From positions 1-10,327 of the forward strand of contig SLOR01000316.1 in NCBI GenBank assembly GCA_007132395.1: a stretch of DNA of 10,327 nucleotides. Direction: 5' to 3'. Below, piece by piece: positions 1 to 7,385 of this stretch. The notes beneath the pieces are model-generated. The model was not told the origin of the DNA. It made no database searches and worked only from the letters and a program-made list of their open reading frames with translations. A program made the translations under genes and the position numbers. The stretch comes from Bacteroidales bacterium. Lineage in GTDB: Bacteria; Bacteroidota; Bacteroidia; Bacteroidales; UBA7960. The first letter of the stretch is position 1. Each line of letters opens with the position of its first letter.

Positions 1-234
1 CAGCATTCCAATACTCAGGACACTTCCCCCATTACACCCCATGAGCATAGCGAGAAGGAATTTCTTGCCATTTCTCTGCTTTCCGGGGCAGAAAATTTTG
101 ACCCCGGCAATATTCTATGCGATTTTTTGTACTGCCTGCCCCAACAGGAGCTAGTCTTCAATACCGCCGGTAAAAAAGCAAGCATCCCTATCCTGCACCA
201 CCAAGCCCTGCGCGGCCCTCCCTTCTATTGCTGA
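1..234 (+). CDS. C-terminal end of a small His/Cys-containing hypothetical protein (5' truncated)
   Basis: Frame 1 is open from the first base to a TGA at 232-234 and gives 77 residues; the start lies outside the window. I do not recognise the family. Visible features are an HEH pair (residues 14-16 of the fragment), Cys40 and Cys45 in an ILCDFLYC segment, a HHQALRGPPFYC tail with two His, and a terminal Cys. No membrane segment is present in the visible part. The gap to the downstream receptor gene is 157 bp on the same strand, so the two could be co-transcribed. Small His/Cys-containing secreted proteins often sit beside metal-related TonB receptors in Bacteroidota, so a periplasmic metal-binding role is a reasonable but weak inference. 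It could also be unrelated to metals. That it is a coding end rests on an uninterrupted frame with balanced composition. Confidence 0.55.
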   Translation, partial: QHSNTQDTSPITPHEHSEKEFLAISLLSGAENFDPGNILCDFLYCLPQQELVFNTAGKKASIPILHHQALRGPPFYC

Positions 235-316
235 TTCCTTTGCAGACTGACCCATTTACGCATTGTATATAAAGCAGAGGACAGCCTTACAACAAGTAAA
301 TTTTACTGCATTATTC

Positions 317-349
317 TTTCGGAAGCCGGGCCGGTGCCTCGTTCCGAAA
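317..349. other. Hairpin upstream of the first receptor gene
   Basis: TTTCGGAA (317-324) and TTCCGAAA (342-349) form a perfect 8-bp stem around a 17-nt GC-rich loop that itself contains CCGG...CCGG. The hairpin ends 42 nt before the receptor ATG. On the + strand it is followed by a run of A, not T, so it is not a standard intrinsic terminator for the upstream gene. It could be a leader structure of the receptor mRNA. Just before the start codon, TTATAAT occurs twice (374-380 and 384-390) with an ATT spacer; its role is unknown. Confidence 0.4.
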
Positions 350-391
350 AAAAAATAAACCTTAAGGGAAAACTTATAATATTTTATAATC

Positions 392-2641
392 ATGAACTCC
401 GGTATATTCCCCCCCCGATTTATCGCATTTATAGCTTCCGTTGCACTTATAACATCATCCTTTACCTGCCTGTGGGCCAGTGAGCCCACCTTCATTTTGA
501 AAGGCCGGATTATCTCGTCCCAGGATAAGCAAGCCATCCCTTTTATTACCCTGATGATTGAAGACACCAACATAGGTACCGCCACTGACGAAAATGGCCA
601 TTTTCAAATTATCAACCTACCTGCTGGTGAATATAACCTTATGGTAAGAGGAATGGGTTACCAAACCACACGCAGGCAAATTAATTCTGCTGCAGGAGAA
701 GATTTTTTTCTGGAAATAGCAATACCCCCCAGCATCTATAACTTAAACGAAGTGGTTTTTACCGCCTCCCCCACTGCCAGTGGTTTTCGATACCAGTCGG
801 ATTTAAGCTTCGTGGGTGAAGAGTTACAAAAAAGAAGTGAAGTATCCTTTGGTGAGATGCTCGATGGCGAGCCCGGTCTGGCCATGCGCTCCATGGGTTC
901 TGCCCCTGCCCGCCCGGTAATCAGGGGCATGGACGGCGACCGCATACTCATACTTGAACATGGTGAAAGAATGGGAGATGTATCCGAATCAGGTGCCGGC
1001 CACTCATTGACCATGGACCCCCTCTCTGCCAACCGGGTAGAAGTAGTAAAAGGACCTGCCAGCCTTATGTATGGATCAAGCGCTTTGGGCGGGGTTATTA
1101 ACCTGATGACCAGCGATATCCCCATGGACTGGGACATGGGCTCAACAGGAATCCTATCCATGCAGGGCGCAACGGTAAACAATATGGGAGCCGGATTTGC
1201 CCGTTACACCTACGGAGACCAGAACTGGGCGGCCACATCACGAATGGCTTACAGAAACTCAGGCAACATGCGTACGCCTGAAGGAAGAATGCCCGGAACC
1301 TACATGAATAATTACGATGCCGCAGTTGGCCTTGGCATTAACCGCTCACACCTGGATGGCGGAGTCAGCTTATCATTCAATGGCCAGGTTTACGGATTGC
1401 CAGAGCACATGGACGACCCTGACGAACAGGTGGAAGTAAGACAACAGAGGTACAGCATGCAGGGAAGGTTCAATTTTGAGCGTGGCGGATTTTTTGATAA
1501 AGCCCAGGTGCGCTTTAACACCAGCATCTTGCGCCAGGAAGAATTTGAAATGGAAAGGGGAAACGGTATATGGGAGGAAGACATGGAGCTTTCCCATCAT
1601 AAAAATACGTTCAGCACTACCCTTACCCTTCAACACCAACCCCATTCCATTTTCGACAGAGGGGCCGTGGGTCTGAACATTCATGGTCACAGGCTTGATA
1701 TTGACGGTGACGAGGCATACACCCCGGGAGAGGATCGACTCAATGCAGGCCTTTTCGTTTACCAGGAAATTCCCATCAGCGAAAGGGTTCGTTTTCAGGC
1801 TGGCGCCCGCATGGATCTTCAGCATACCAGCGCACTGCCCAATGAAGTATTTACAGATGTTGACCAAAGCCGCAATGCAGCCAACTTTACCGGTTCTGCC
1901 GGTTTAAATTACCGCCCTGTGCAATCAGTGGAAATAGGCGGTCAGTTTGCCCGTTCGCATCGCAACCCCATGGTTGAGGAGCTCTTTGCCAATGGCCCCC
2001 ACCTGTGTTCGGGCGTATATGAGCTGGGATCAACAGATCTGAAGGATGAAATAGGGCATGGAGGAGATCTCTTTATCAGCTGGACCCACAATATCATCAG
2101 CCTTGAGCTGGCCGGATTCCTTAATGTTTTTGAAAACTACATCATATTCGAGCCCCTGGGCATGATTGATCCCGCATCAAACCTACCTGTTTTTGCCTAC
2201 CTGGGCGATAAAGCAAGATTTTTCGGTGGGGAATTCAGCATGAACATTACCCCTACCCCAAAGTGGAATTCCGGCATTACTATGGATTATGTAAACGCAC
2301 GAAGAAACTCCGACAGCAAGGAATACCTGCCCTTTATTCCTCCCTTTCGCTTTACCTTTCAAACCGAGTATGATTTCGGTCCTGCATGGGTAAGTGCAAA
2401 GGTGCGTTCAGTAGCCCAACAAAACAAGGTAGCAGCCGAAGAGGATGTTACCGGCGGATACACCTTGCTGGGAATGTCGGCAGGATTTCGCATCAACAGC
2501 AGAGGAAACCACGTTATCATTTTGCGTGCCGACAATCTTCTGGATACCAAATACCGCGATCACCTTTCCAGGATTGAGGACAGACACTTTTCCATGCCCG
2601 GAAGGAACATCAACCTGGCATATCGCCTGTATTTGAATTAA
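392..2641 (+). CDS. TonB-dependent outer-membrane receptor, ZnuD-like (probable zinc/divalent metal uptake)
   Basis: This is a 749-residue outer-membrane receptor that would take up a substrate with energy from TonB-ExbB-ExbD. Residues 1-30 form a signal peptide ending near LWAS. Residues about 35-115 are a carboxypeptidase-regulatory-like domain with a DENGHF turn. LNEVVFTA (118-125) is the TonB box, the plug runs from about 130 to 240 (RPVIRGM, then VEVVKGPASLMYGSSALGG), and the rest is a beta-barrel ending in LAYRLYLN. Several signatures match the ZnuD family: GDVSESGAGHSLTMDPL in the plug, YGLPEHMDDPDEQVEVRQQRY at 334-354 (where Neisseria ZnuD has a His-rich loop; here it is acidic with one His), and EELFANGPHLCSGVYELG at 529-546. 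The ATG is followed directly by the signal peptide, which supports the start. No clear Shine-Dalgarno is seen, as is usual for the phylum. Specificity for zinc is family-based inference; copper or another metal is possible. Confidence 0.9.
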   Translation: MNSGIFPPRFIAFIASVALITSSFTCLWASEPTFILKGRIISSQDKQAIPFITLMIEDTNIGTATDENGHFQIINLPAGEYNLMVRGMGYQTTRRQINSAAGEDFFLEIAIPPSIYNLNEVVFTASPTASGFRYQSDLSFVGEELQKRSEVSFGEMLDGEPGLAMRSMGSAPARPVIRGMDGDRILILEHGERMGDVSESGAGHSLTMDPLSANRVEVVKGPASLMYGSSALGGVINLMTSDIPMDWDMGSTGILSMQGATVNNMGAGFARYTYGDQNWAATSRMAYRNSGNMRTPEGRMPGTYMNNYDAAVGLGINRSHLDGGVSLSFNGQVYGLPEHMDDPDEQVEVRQQRYSMQGRFNFERGGFFDKAQVRFNTSILRQEEFEMERGNGIWEEDMELSHHKNTFSTTLTLQHQPHSIFDRGAVGLNIHGHRLDIDGDEAYTPGEDRLNAGLFVYQEIPISERVRFQAGARMDLQHTSALPNEVFTDVDQSRNAANFTGSAGLNYRPVQSVEIGGQFARSHRNPMVEELFANGPHLCSGVYELGSTDLKDEIGHGGDLFISWTHNIISLELAGFLNVFENYIIFEPLGMIDPASNLPVFAYLGDKARFFGGEFSMNITPTPKWNSGITMDYVNARRNSDSKEYLPFIPPFRFTFQTEYDFGPAWVSAKVRSVAQQNKVAAEEDVTGGYTLLGMSAGFRINSRGNHVIILRADNLLDTKYRDHLSRIEDRHFSMPGRNINLAYRLYLN

Positions 2642-2664
2642 TCTTCAGGGATTTATAAAAATTA

Positions 2665-2710
2665 AAGAGACTGTCTCAAAAGTGCCAACCGGCCTTTAAG
2701 GCAGTCTCTT
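2665..2710. terminator. Bidirectional hairpin terminator between convergent genes
   Basis: AAGAGACTG (2665-2673) pairs perfectly with CAGTCTCTT (2702-2710). The stem lies between the end of the receptor gene and the end of the convergent glycosyltransferase gene. T-rich sequence follows it on both strands (TTATTTGTTT on +, TTTAATTTTTAT on -), so it could stop transcription both ways. The left arm also contains the self-complementary GAGACTGTCTC. Confidence 0.65.
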
Positions 2711-2754
2711 ATTTGTTTCACAACAACCTCAAAAGACGATGTTTGGGCATCATC

Positions 2755-3990
2755 TTAAGCAATCCCCTTATCTGATAGCTTCATGTAGATATAATGGTAG
2801 CTTTCCACCCCGTCCTCAAGGCTAAAGCGTTTGATGGCAGCGGCTCTGATATCGTCCGGGTTCCATGCCAGTACTTCATCAATACGATTGAGGGCTTTGT
2901 CAAATTCCTCATCCGAGAAATTCTCCAGCAAAATTCCTGCTCTTTCTTCCTGCATAATTTCATCCGTATCGCCAATGCCCGCATTGCATACCAATGGAAT
3001 CCCCATGCTCATAATTTCGGCTTGCTTGGTGGGGCTGCTGGCCTTTTTGGAAAACACAGGACGGATAAAGAATACCGATAAAGACGAAAGGGCAAGATAT
3101 AATGGAACCTGCTTTCTGCCGGCTTTGGCAACAACAATATCGCTTTCCTCCAAACCTGCCTCCATGGCTTTTTCTTTGATAAACGCAGGATCATCGCCCG
3201 AAATGAATAAAAACCGGGCTCCGGGTTTGCGTATTTTCAGCTTTTTATAAAACAGCATCATCTCATGGGTCATGTACCACGTCCCAATAGAACCAAGGTA
3301 GGATAGAACAAAGGGGCAGCCATTCAAACCCAATTCAAGCTTTTTTTGCTGCAGGACCTCTGGCTTAATATTGCCGGAAGAAAAAAGGCGGGTATCGACA
3401 CAGCATGGAATAACTGTGGTTTTGGCAGCCACCACTTTGCCAAACAAATCCTCTATCACCTTTTTGCCGCTATGGGTAAGGCTGATTACTGCATCGGCAT
3501 GAAAGAAAAACTGTGCTTCCTTTCTTTTGAAATACCTGTATATGAGTTTATAAACCGGATTGTTCAGGTTCCAGATATCCCCTTCAATGCGTTCGTTGGC
3601 CCAAAAGCCACGCATATCAAAAACAAATCTGACTCCGTATCTCTTCTTTAGTTCCAATCCGGCTAAAGCCGCGATATAACTGCGGCAATGCACGATTTGA
3701 AACCCATGTTTTTGATGAAGTTTGCGTGCAGTACTTACAATCCTGTAAATATCAGCTATTTTTGAGATTCCGGGGGGTGTGGTGGAAAATACCAGCCGTG
3801 TCCAGCCAATGCCATGTGTATTGAAATTTTCCTGTACCTCTGCCTTTTCTGCCTCAGGAATATGTTTCTTTTCACAACTGAGAACATGAATAGTATGCCC
3901 CAGCTTTGCCAACCCCTCCAGGTAGGGGATTACCTGTGAGCGGCCCAGTGCGTCCGTCATTCCATCATAAGAAACATAGAGTATTTCCAT
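2755..3990 (-). CDS. Glycosyltransferase family 4 (GT-B fold)
   Basis: This 411-residue cytoplasmic or membrane-associated enzyme would transfer a sugar from a nucleotide-sugar donor to a glycan or glycolipid acceptor. Residues 1-190 form the N-terminal acceptor domain, opening with EILYVSYDGMTDALGRSQVI and containing FDMRGFWANERIEG (124-137). Residues about 195-395 form the donor domain, with SYLGSIGTWY (230-239), FISGDDP, and the loop KASSPTKQAEIMSMGIP (316-332), in which Glu325 fits the conserved donor-binding glutamate of GT4 enzymes. There is no signal peptide or transmembrane helix. The ATG gives a normal GT4 N-terminus and length is typical. The gene stands alone: no other glycan genes are visible, so its pathway (capsule, O-antigen or exopolysaccharide) cannot be told. 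It is convergent with the receptor gene and shares its terminator. Confidence 0.9.
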   Translation of the reverse strand: MEILYVSYDGMTDALGRSQVIPYLEGLAKLGHTIHVLSCEKKHIPEAEKAEVQENFNTHGIGWTRLVFSTTPPGISKIADIYRIVSTARKLHQKHGFQIVHCRSYIAALAGLELKKRYGVRFVFDMRGFWANERIEGDIWNLNNPVYKLIYRYFKRKEAQFFFHADAVISLTHSGKKVIEDLFGKVVAAKTTVIPCCVDTRLFSSGNIKPEVLQQKKLELGLNGCPFVLSYLGSIGTWYMTHEMMLFYKKLKIRKPGARFLFISGDDPAFIKEKAMEAGLEESDIVVAKAGRKQVPLYLALSSLSVFFIRPVFSKKASSPTKQAEIMSMGIPLVCNAGIGDTDEIMQEERAGILLENFSDEEFDKALNRIDEVLAWNPDDIRAAAIKRFSLEDGVESYHYIYMKLSDKGIA

Positions 3991-4023
3991 TCAAAAGTAA
4001 TATGGCTGAATCATTGGCATAAT

Positions 4024-4071
4024 GCTGGTCTCGTAAGTGGAAAGTGCCTGAACAACCTTACTTCCACCAGC
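4024..4071. other. Interrupted hairpin upstream of the glycosyltransferase gene
   Basis: GCTGGT (4024-4029) pairs with ACCAGC (4066-4071), and inside it GTAAG (4033-4037) pairs with CTTAC (4057-4061), with small internal loops between. It lies 34-81 nt upstream of the glycosyltransferase start on the minus strand, so it may be in that gene's leader. No T-run follows on either strand, which argues against an intrinsic terminator. Function is unknown. Confidence 0.35.
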
Positions 4072-4131
4072 TTATTCCGCCCAAAAATAATCAACTTTTG
4101 CCATACGGGGATTTTTTGTATATAAAATAAT

Positions 4132-4360
4132 ATGATTATCTGTTTTCTTGCCAGTGAAGATTTTTATATTCGGTATTGTCTAAACGGGCTAAAACCCCTG
4201 GCTTGTGAGAACATATTATCCTTTGGATAAAGCCAACGGCAATGGATATTAAAATTACTTCTATCCATTGCCGTCAGTTTTAACTGACGGATTTGATAGT
4301 CTTAAAAGACTAGTGGGCTTTAGCCCCATTTTTTATCCTGGCAAGATTGCGGATAATCAT
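4132..4360. mobile_element. MITE/REP-like element E1: 23-bp terminal inverted repeats and five internal palindromes
   Basis: The left end (4132-4154, ATGATTATC...CTTGCCAG) is repeated in inverse at 4338-4360 with 19 of 23 bases matching, bounding a 229-bp noncoding element. In order inside it are: a decayed GGGCTAAAACCC at 4186-4197; a perfect 13-bp inverted repeat ACGGCAATGGATA (4236-4248) with TATCCATTGCCGT (4262-4274), loop 13 nt; CCGTCAGTTTTAACTGACGG (4271-4290); TAGTCTTAAAAGACTA (4297-4312); and GGGCTTTAGCCC (4315-4326). The palindromes share a plan in which two arms flank a central AA or TT. There is no ORF, so any movement would depend on a transposase elsewhere. No convincing target-site duplication is visible. 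Palindromes of this kind are known in Bacteroidota as REP-like repeats, often linked to IS200-like RAYT transposases; that link is inference here. Confidence 0.6.
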
Positions 4361-4409
4361 AATTCATTTACATAGGAACTATTTATTATACTGAAAGCTA
4401 TAATTTCAT

Positions 4410-4492
4410 CAACTTTTTAATGTGCACATAATTTTCATAAAAGGTCACATTGAGCTCGCCCTTTAGGGCTCGGTTGCTTGATGAAAAAGTTG
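4410..4492. repeat. Inverted repeat enclosing a GCCCTTTAGGGC palindrome
   Basis: CAACTTTTT (4410-4418) is inverted as AAAAAGTTG (4484-4492); allowing one mismatch the arms extend to 12 nt. Inside is the palindrome GCCCTTTAGGGC (4458-4469), built like those of the neighbouring element E1 with a central TT. This may be a decayed relative of the same repeat family, but it lacks the shared terminal repeat. Confidence 0.4.
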
Positions 4493-4544
4493 CAAAAAAA
4501 CAAGGTTTCACAGATTTCCCGACAAAACGGCGGTCCCTAGGCTG

Positions 4545-4707
4545 AAAGATTTAAGGCCCCGCAATTAACAGTTGTAATTATATCTATAAAAAATTGGTTT
4601 GCGGGTCTGCAAATCTTTTTTATCACTCCGTTCCTTGTTTTGTTACCGGTAAATCTGCAAGGCCGGGTTAGAAACCACCTACGTTTTGGTGGTTAAATCT
4701 TACCACC
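4545..4707. other. Structured noncoding stretch with two hairpins
   Basis: Two 20-nt arms at 4545-4564 and 4599-4618 pair as AAAGATTT/AAATCTTT plus CCCGCAA/TTGCGGG, interrupted by a 5-nt mismatch on each side, around a 34-nt AT-rich loop. Further on, AACCACC (4673-4679) pairs perfectly with GGTGGTT (4688-4694), and a second ACCACC (4702-4707) could compete for the same GGTGGT. I found no ORF or recognised RNA family. It may be an unrecognised small RNA or the remains of repeats. Between 4708 and 4922 I see only AT-rich sequence, a tandem AATTTAAC at 4806-4821, and AACAAGC/GCTTGTT (4845-4851 and 4883-4889). Confidence 0.3.
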
Positions 4708-4922
4708 ATAAGAATTTTGATGTTTTACATATCGAAACAAAAAGAGAGTCCCGAATGGACAACGAATTTGTCACAAGTGCACTCAGCAATTTTTTACCGC
4801 CTGATAATTTAACAATTTAACAATACAGACACTAATCCCTCATGAACAAGCATTTAACGACATGCTGGCAATTTCCATAAACGCTTGTTTACTTTTTTAA
4901 CAATTTCTTAGCATGAATACAT

Positions 4923-4930
4923 TATATTTG
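4923..4930 (+). promoter_or_regulatory. Bacteroidota -7 promoter box (TATATTTG)
   Basis: TATATTTG matches the Bacteroidota TAnnTTTG -7 consensus at every defined position and lies 43 nt upstream of the ATG of the small ORF at 4974. The -33 region is A/T-rich without a clear TTG. An inverted repeat AACAAGC/GCTTGTT (4845-4851, 4883-4889) lies just upstream and could bind a regulator. Confidence 0.45.
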
Positions 4931-4973
4931 TAATGGGATTTTTTGGATTAATTATATTTTTAACAGCACTGAT

Positions 4974-5153
4974 ATGAGCAGAACTAAAAACCGCACACAC
5001 AGTCTGAAGGCACGGATCAAAAGAAGTTTTAAAGAAAGACCCTTCACTTACGCCTATTTTTTAAAAAACCGCCCTCCGGCAAGACAAAAAGAAGATAAGT
5101 CAATAATGGAGATGTGGGAAAACTACCTCAGCTTCACCCGACTTGAATTTTAA
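4974..5153 (+). CDS. Small, very basic hypothetical protein (59 aa)
   Basis: The frame from ATG 4974 to TAA 5151-5153 encodes 59 residues beginning MSRTKNRTHSLKARIKRSFK and ending YLSFTRLEF. The N-terminal 40 residues are rich in Lys and Arg; the C-terminal third is acidic to aromatic (MEMWENYLSF). There is no signal peptide or membrane segment, so a cytoplasmic, possibly nucleic-acid-binding peptide is plausible. Support for coding is a perfect -7 box 43 nt upstream, a sensible amino-acid mix, and its position as the only reasonable ORF in a gap of about 1.4 kb. I do not recognise the family, and chance occurrence cannot be excluded. No hairpin terminator follows, although a run of eight T begins at 5159. 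Confidence 0.45.
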   Translation: MSRTKNRTHSLKARIKRSFKERPFTYAYFLKNRPPARQKEDKSIMEMWENYLSFTRLEF

Positions 5154-5290
5154 GACTGTTTTTTTTACTGGTAATTCACGCCCTTAAAGCACAACCCAGA
5201 AGAATGTGTACTCCGGACAGCTGCACGACAAACCTGCAAAACCGGAAACAACACCTTCTGCCATGGCTGTTTTTTAAGGGTTTTTGTATG

Positions 5291-5321
5291 TTGAAACCCC
5301 GCGTGGAAGGAAATTAATTTG
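5291..5321 (+). promoter_or_regulatory. Possible promoter of the alkaline phosphatase gene
   Basis: TTG (5291-5293) is followed after 20 nt by TTAATTTG (5314-5321), which matches the TAnnTTTG -7 box except for one base. The spacing fits the Bacteroidota -33/-7 layout and would give a leader of roughly 45 nt before the ATG at 5374. I see no clear Pho-box-like direct repeats. Confidence 0.4.
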
Positions 5322-5373
5322 TAATATTGCTATGGAAATTACCCCAATAGAAAATCATTAAACTATTATACAA

Positions 5374-6828
5374 ATGCAAAAACTTAAATTTTTAACTATC
5401 AAGTCATTTTTTATCATTCTGGTCTTTGCTTTCAATGCCTGTGAAGCAGGTGCCGGCAGGAAAAGTGCCGCCGGGGAAGCACCCAAAAACATTATTATTT
5501 TCGTGAGCGATGGCATGGGATACAACCACCTGCATGCTGCCAATTATTATGAGCACGGCATAGCCCATGCTCAAACCTTTCAGCAGGCTGACTGGACCAG
5601 TTTTGCCATGGCCACCTACTCTTCTATTGTTAGCACAAGAGATGGCGACACCATTTATGCTGACGGTTACAGCCCCCGCAAGGCGGCCTCCGACCCTAAA
5701 TATATCATGGATTACTATACCGATTCGGGCGCAGCGGCTACATCGTTATCCACAGGGGTGAAGTCTTATAATGGCAGCATAGGCATCGGTGTAAAAGGAG
5801 ATACGCTCACGCACATGAGTCAGGCGGCCAAGGCACTGGGCAAAGCTACCGGAATTGTATCCAGCGTTCCCCTTAGCCATGCTACGCCTGCTGGCTTTGT
5901 TGCACACAACCGGCATCGTAATAATTATGCGGAAATTGCCCGATATCTGTTTTTCCATACCCAAACGGATGTTATCATGGCTACAGGAAATCCGGATTTC
6001 GACGAGGATGGAAATCCGGCACAAAGCAATCCGCGCTTCGTGGGAGGTCAGCAAATATGGGATTTGCTTAAAGAAAATGACGGAAGAACCATTTTTGAAA
6101 CAGAAGACGGCACTTTTAGGGTGCAGGATGCCAACGGCAATGGACAGCCCGATCCCTGGACACTTATCCAGACCAGAGAGGACTTTGTAAATATGGCCAG
6201 CGGTAGTGCTCCTTCAAGGGTATTGGGAGTGCCGCAGGTTCACTCCACCCTGCAGCAAGGCCGCAGCAAGGTGGAAGGACATACCATGCCCTTTGAAACT
6301 CCCTTAACAGAATCGGTTCCCACCCTGGAAGAGATGACCCGTGCATCCCTCAACGTACTTTCACAAAACCCCAGAGGATTTTTTGTAATGATAGAAGGAG
6401 GCGCTGTGGACTGGGCCAGCCACGACAATAACTCTGCCCGGATGATTGAAGAGCAGATTGATTTTAACAATTCCGTTCAGGCTGCCATCGACTGGGTGGA
6501 AACCTACAGCAACTGGGATGAAACATTGATTATTGTTACCAGCGACCACGAATGTGGCTACCTTACCGGCCCCGGAGAGGCAGACCCCATTTACGGACCT
6601 GTAACCAACAACGGCAAAGGAAACCTGCCGGGAATGCAATGGCACCATGGCAGCCATACCAACATGCTGGTACCGTTTTTTGCCAAAGGCCCCGGAGCTG
6701 ATAAATTTAAAATGATGGCTGATACCTGGGATCCCATCTACGGACCCTTCATCCAGAATACAGATATCGCCAAACTGGTATTCCTGATATGGGGAAAACC
6801 TGAAGTAGATGCACATAAGCTGAATTAA
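5374..6828 (+). CDS. Alkaline phosphatase (PhoA superfamily), predicted lipoprotein
   Basis: This 484-residue zinc-type phosphomonoesterase would release phosphate outside the cytoplasm. The N-terminus is a lipoprotein signal with FNAC, lipidated Cys23. The active site is complete when compared with E. coli PhoA: Asp46 in VSDGMG; the nucleophile Ser118 in YTDSGAAATS; Thr171 in HATPAG; Glu341, Asp346 and His350 in EGGAVDWASHD; Asp391-His392 in TSDHE; and His428 in GSHTN. The E. coli Asp153 and Lys328 positions are His169 and Trp347 here, the combination known from Bacillus and Thermotoga enzymes. The region between about 208 and 260 carries two loops that resemble calcium sites (DFDEDGN and DANGNGQPD). 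The gene appears monocistronic, with its own promoter-like sequence and a strong terminator 28 nt after the stop. Start ATG is supported by the signal sequence. Confidence 0.95.
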   Translation: MQKLKFLTIKSFFIILVFAFNACEAGAGRKSAAGEAPKNIIIFVSDGMGYNHLHAANYYEHGIAHAQTFQQADWTSFAMATYSSIVSTRDGDTIYADGYSPRKAASDPKYIMDYYTDSGAAATSLSTGVKSYNGSIGIGVKGDTLTHMSQAAKALGKATGIVSSVPLSHATPAGFVAHNRHRNNYAEIARYLFFHTQTDVIMATGNPDFDEDGNPAQSNPRFVGGQQIWDLLKENDGRTIFETEDGTFRVQDANGNGQPDPWTLIQTREDFVNMASGSAPSRVLGVPQVHSTLQQGRSKVEGHTMPFETPLTESVPTLEEMTRASLNVLSQNPRGFFVMIEGGAVDWASHDNNSARMIEEQIDFNNSVQAAIDWVETYSNWDETLIIVTSDHECGYLTGPGEADPIYGPVTNNGKGNLPGMQWHHGSHTNMLVPFFAKGPGADKFKMMADTWDPIYGPFIQNTDIAKLVFLIWGKPEVDAHKLN

Positions 6829-6856
6829 AGGGATGGTATTAGCACACTCTTTAATC

Positions 6857-6894
6857 AAAAAAAGGAGGCCCGGTTAAAAGGCCTCCTTTTTTTT
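6857..6894. terminator. Strong bidirectional intrinsic terminator
   Basis: Seven A plus GGAGGCC (6857-6870) pairs with GGCCTCC plus eight T (6880-6894) around a 9-nt loop. Because the A-run and T-run flank the stem symmetrically, it works on both strands. It would end the alkaline phosphatase transcript (+) and the convergent lipoprotein transcript (-), lying 28 nt from the former stop codon and 23 nt from the latter. Confidence 0.9.
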
Positions 6895-6917
6895 GGTATT
6901 GATTGCATGCTTACTTA

Positions 6918-7352
6918 TCAATCATGGTCTTCTTCAATATCAATTTCAATAAACACGAAAGACTCATTGCCCGCCTTATCGGTACAATACACCAACAAAT
7001 CATATTCGCCATGCAAGGCATCCAGGGGAATGTCGATATACATCTCCACCTTCTGATCCTGCCCTTCCAGCTCTCCTATATATTCGTAACTCCATTCATT
7101 TTCTCCGGAAGTGGCTGACTTATGATCGTGCCCTTCGCCAAAATGAATATCAATTTTAAATTGACTCAATCCCACGTTATCGGAAAAATCGGCATGGAAA
7201 TAAATTTGCCCTCCCGGATGGAACTCCTGATGATCAATAGGTGAATGCAACAGGATAACAGGTGCTTCAGTATCAATTTCATCACTGCTGCAAGCAGTGA
7301 ATATTGCAAAAGCTAACATAATGGAATAAGTAAGTAAATTCTTTTTTTTCAT
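6918..7352 (-). CDS. DUF4625-like His-rich lipoprotein, possible metal-binding partner of a TonB receptor
   Basis: This is a 144-residue predicted lipoprotein: lysine-rich start MKKKNLL, hydrophobic core, and lipobox FTAC with Cys21 followed by SSDE. Residues about 28-140 form one beta-rich Ig-like domain: DTEAPVILLHSPIDHQEF, then HADFSDNVGLSQFKIDIH, and CTDKAGNES near the end. This pattern matches my memory of the DUF4625 family of Bacteroidota lipoproteins. Histidines are frequent (36, 41, 45, 53, 70, 75, 77, 114, 143), with an EGHDH cluster and acidic residues that could bind metal. It lies downstream of, and on the same strand as, the second ZnuD-like receptor, 388 bp away, with a repeat element between them. 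A surface or periplasmic metal-binding helper for that receptor is inferred from this pairing; no direct evidence fixes the metal. Confidence 0.8.
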   Translation of the reverse strand: MKKKNLLTYSIMLAFAIFTACSSDEIDTEAPVILLHSPIDHQEFHPGGQIYFHADFSDNVGLSQFKIDIHFGEGHDHKSATSGENEWSYEYIGELEGQDQKVEMYIDIPLDALHGEYDLLVYCTDKAGNESFVFIEIDIEEDHD

Positions 7353-7385
7353 CTTGAAATAATTTATTTAGGTTATTAACATTAA

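Noticed and set aside
2667..2681. GAGACTGTCTCAAAA, which resembles the ends of some insertion sequences in Bacteroidota
   Set aside because: Only this short match is present, with no transposase and no second end. The hairpin between convergent genes is better explained as a terminator.
3992..3999. Perfect TAnnTTTG (TACTTTTG on the minus strand) directly before the glycosyltransferase ATG
   Set aside because: It ends one base from the start codon, so transcription would begin inside the gene, and no TTG lies at the expected -33 distance. Likely chance.
4755..4820. 21-residue ORF beginning MDNEFVTSAL
   Set aside because: Too short, with no promoter-like box close upstream and low-complexity AT-rich sequence at its end. 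No support for coding.
6361..6858. Long open frame of 165 codons antisense to the alkaline phosphatase
   Set aside because: It lies opposite a gene with a complete active site and has no recognisable domain; this and similar antisense frames over both receptors are by-products of codon use.
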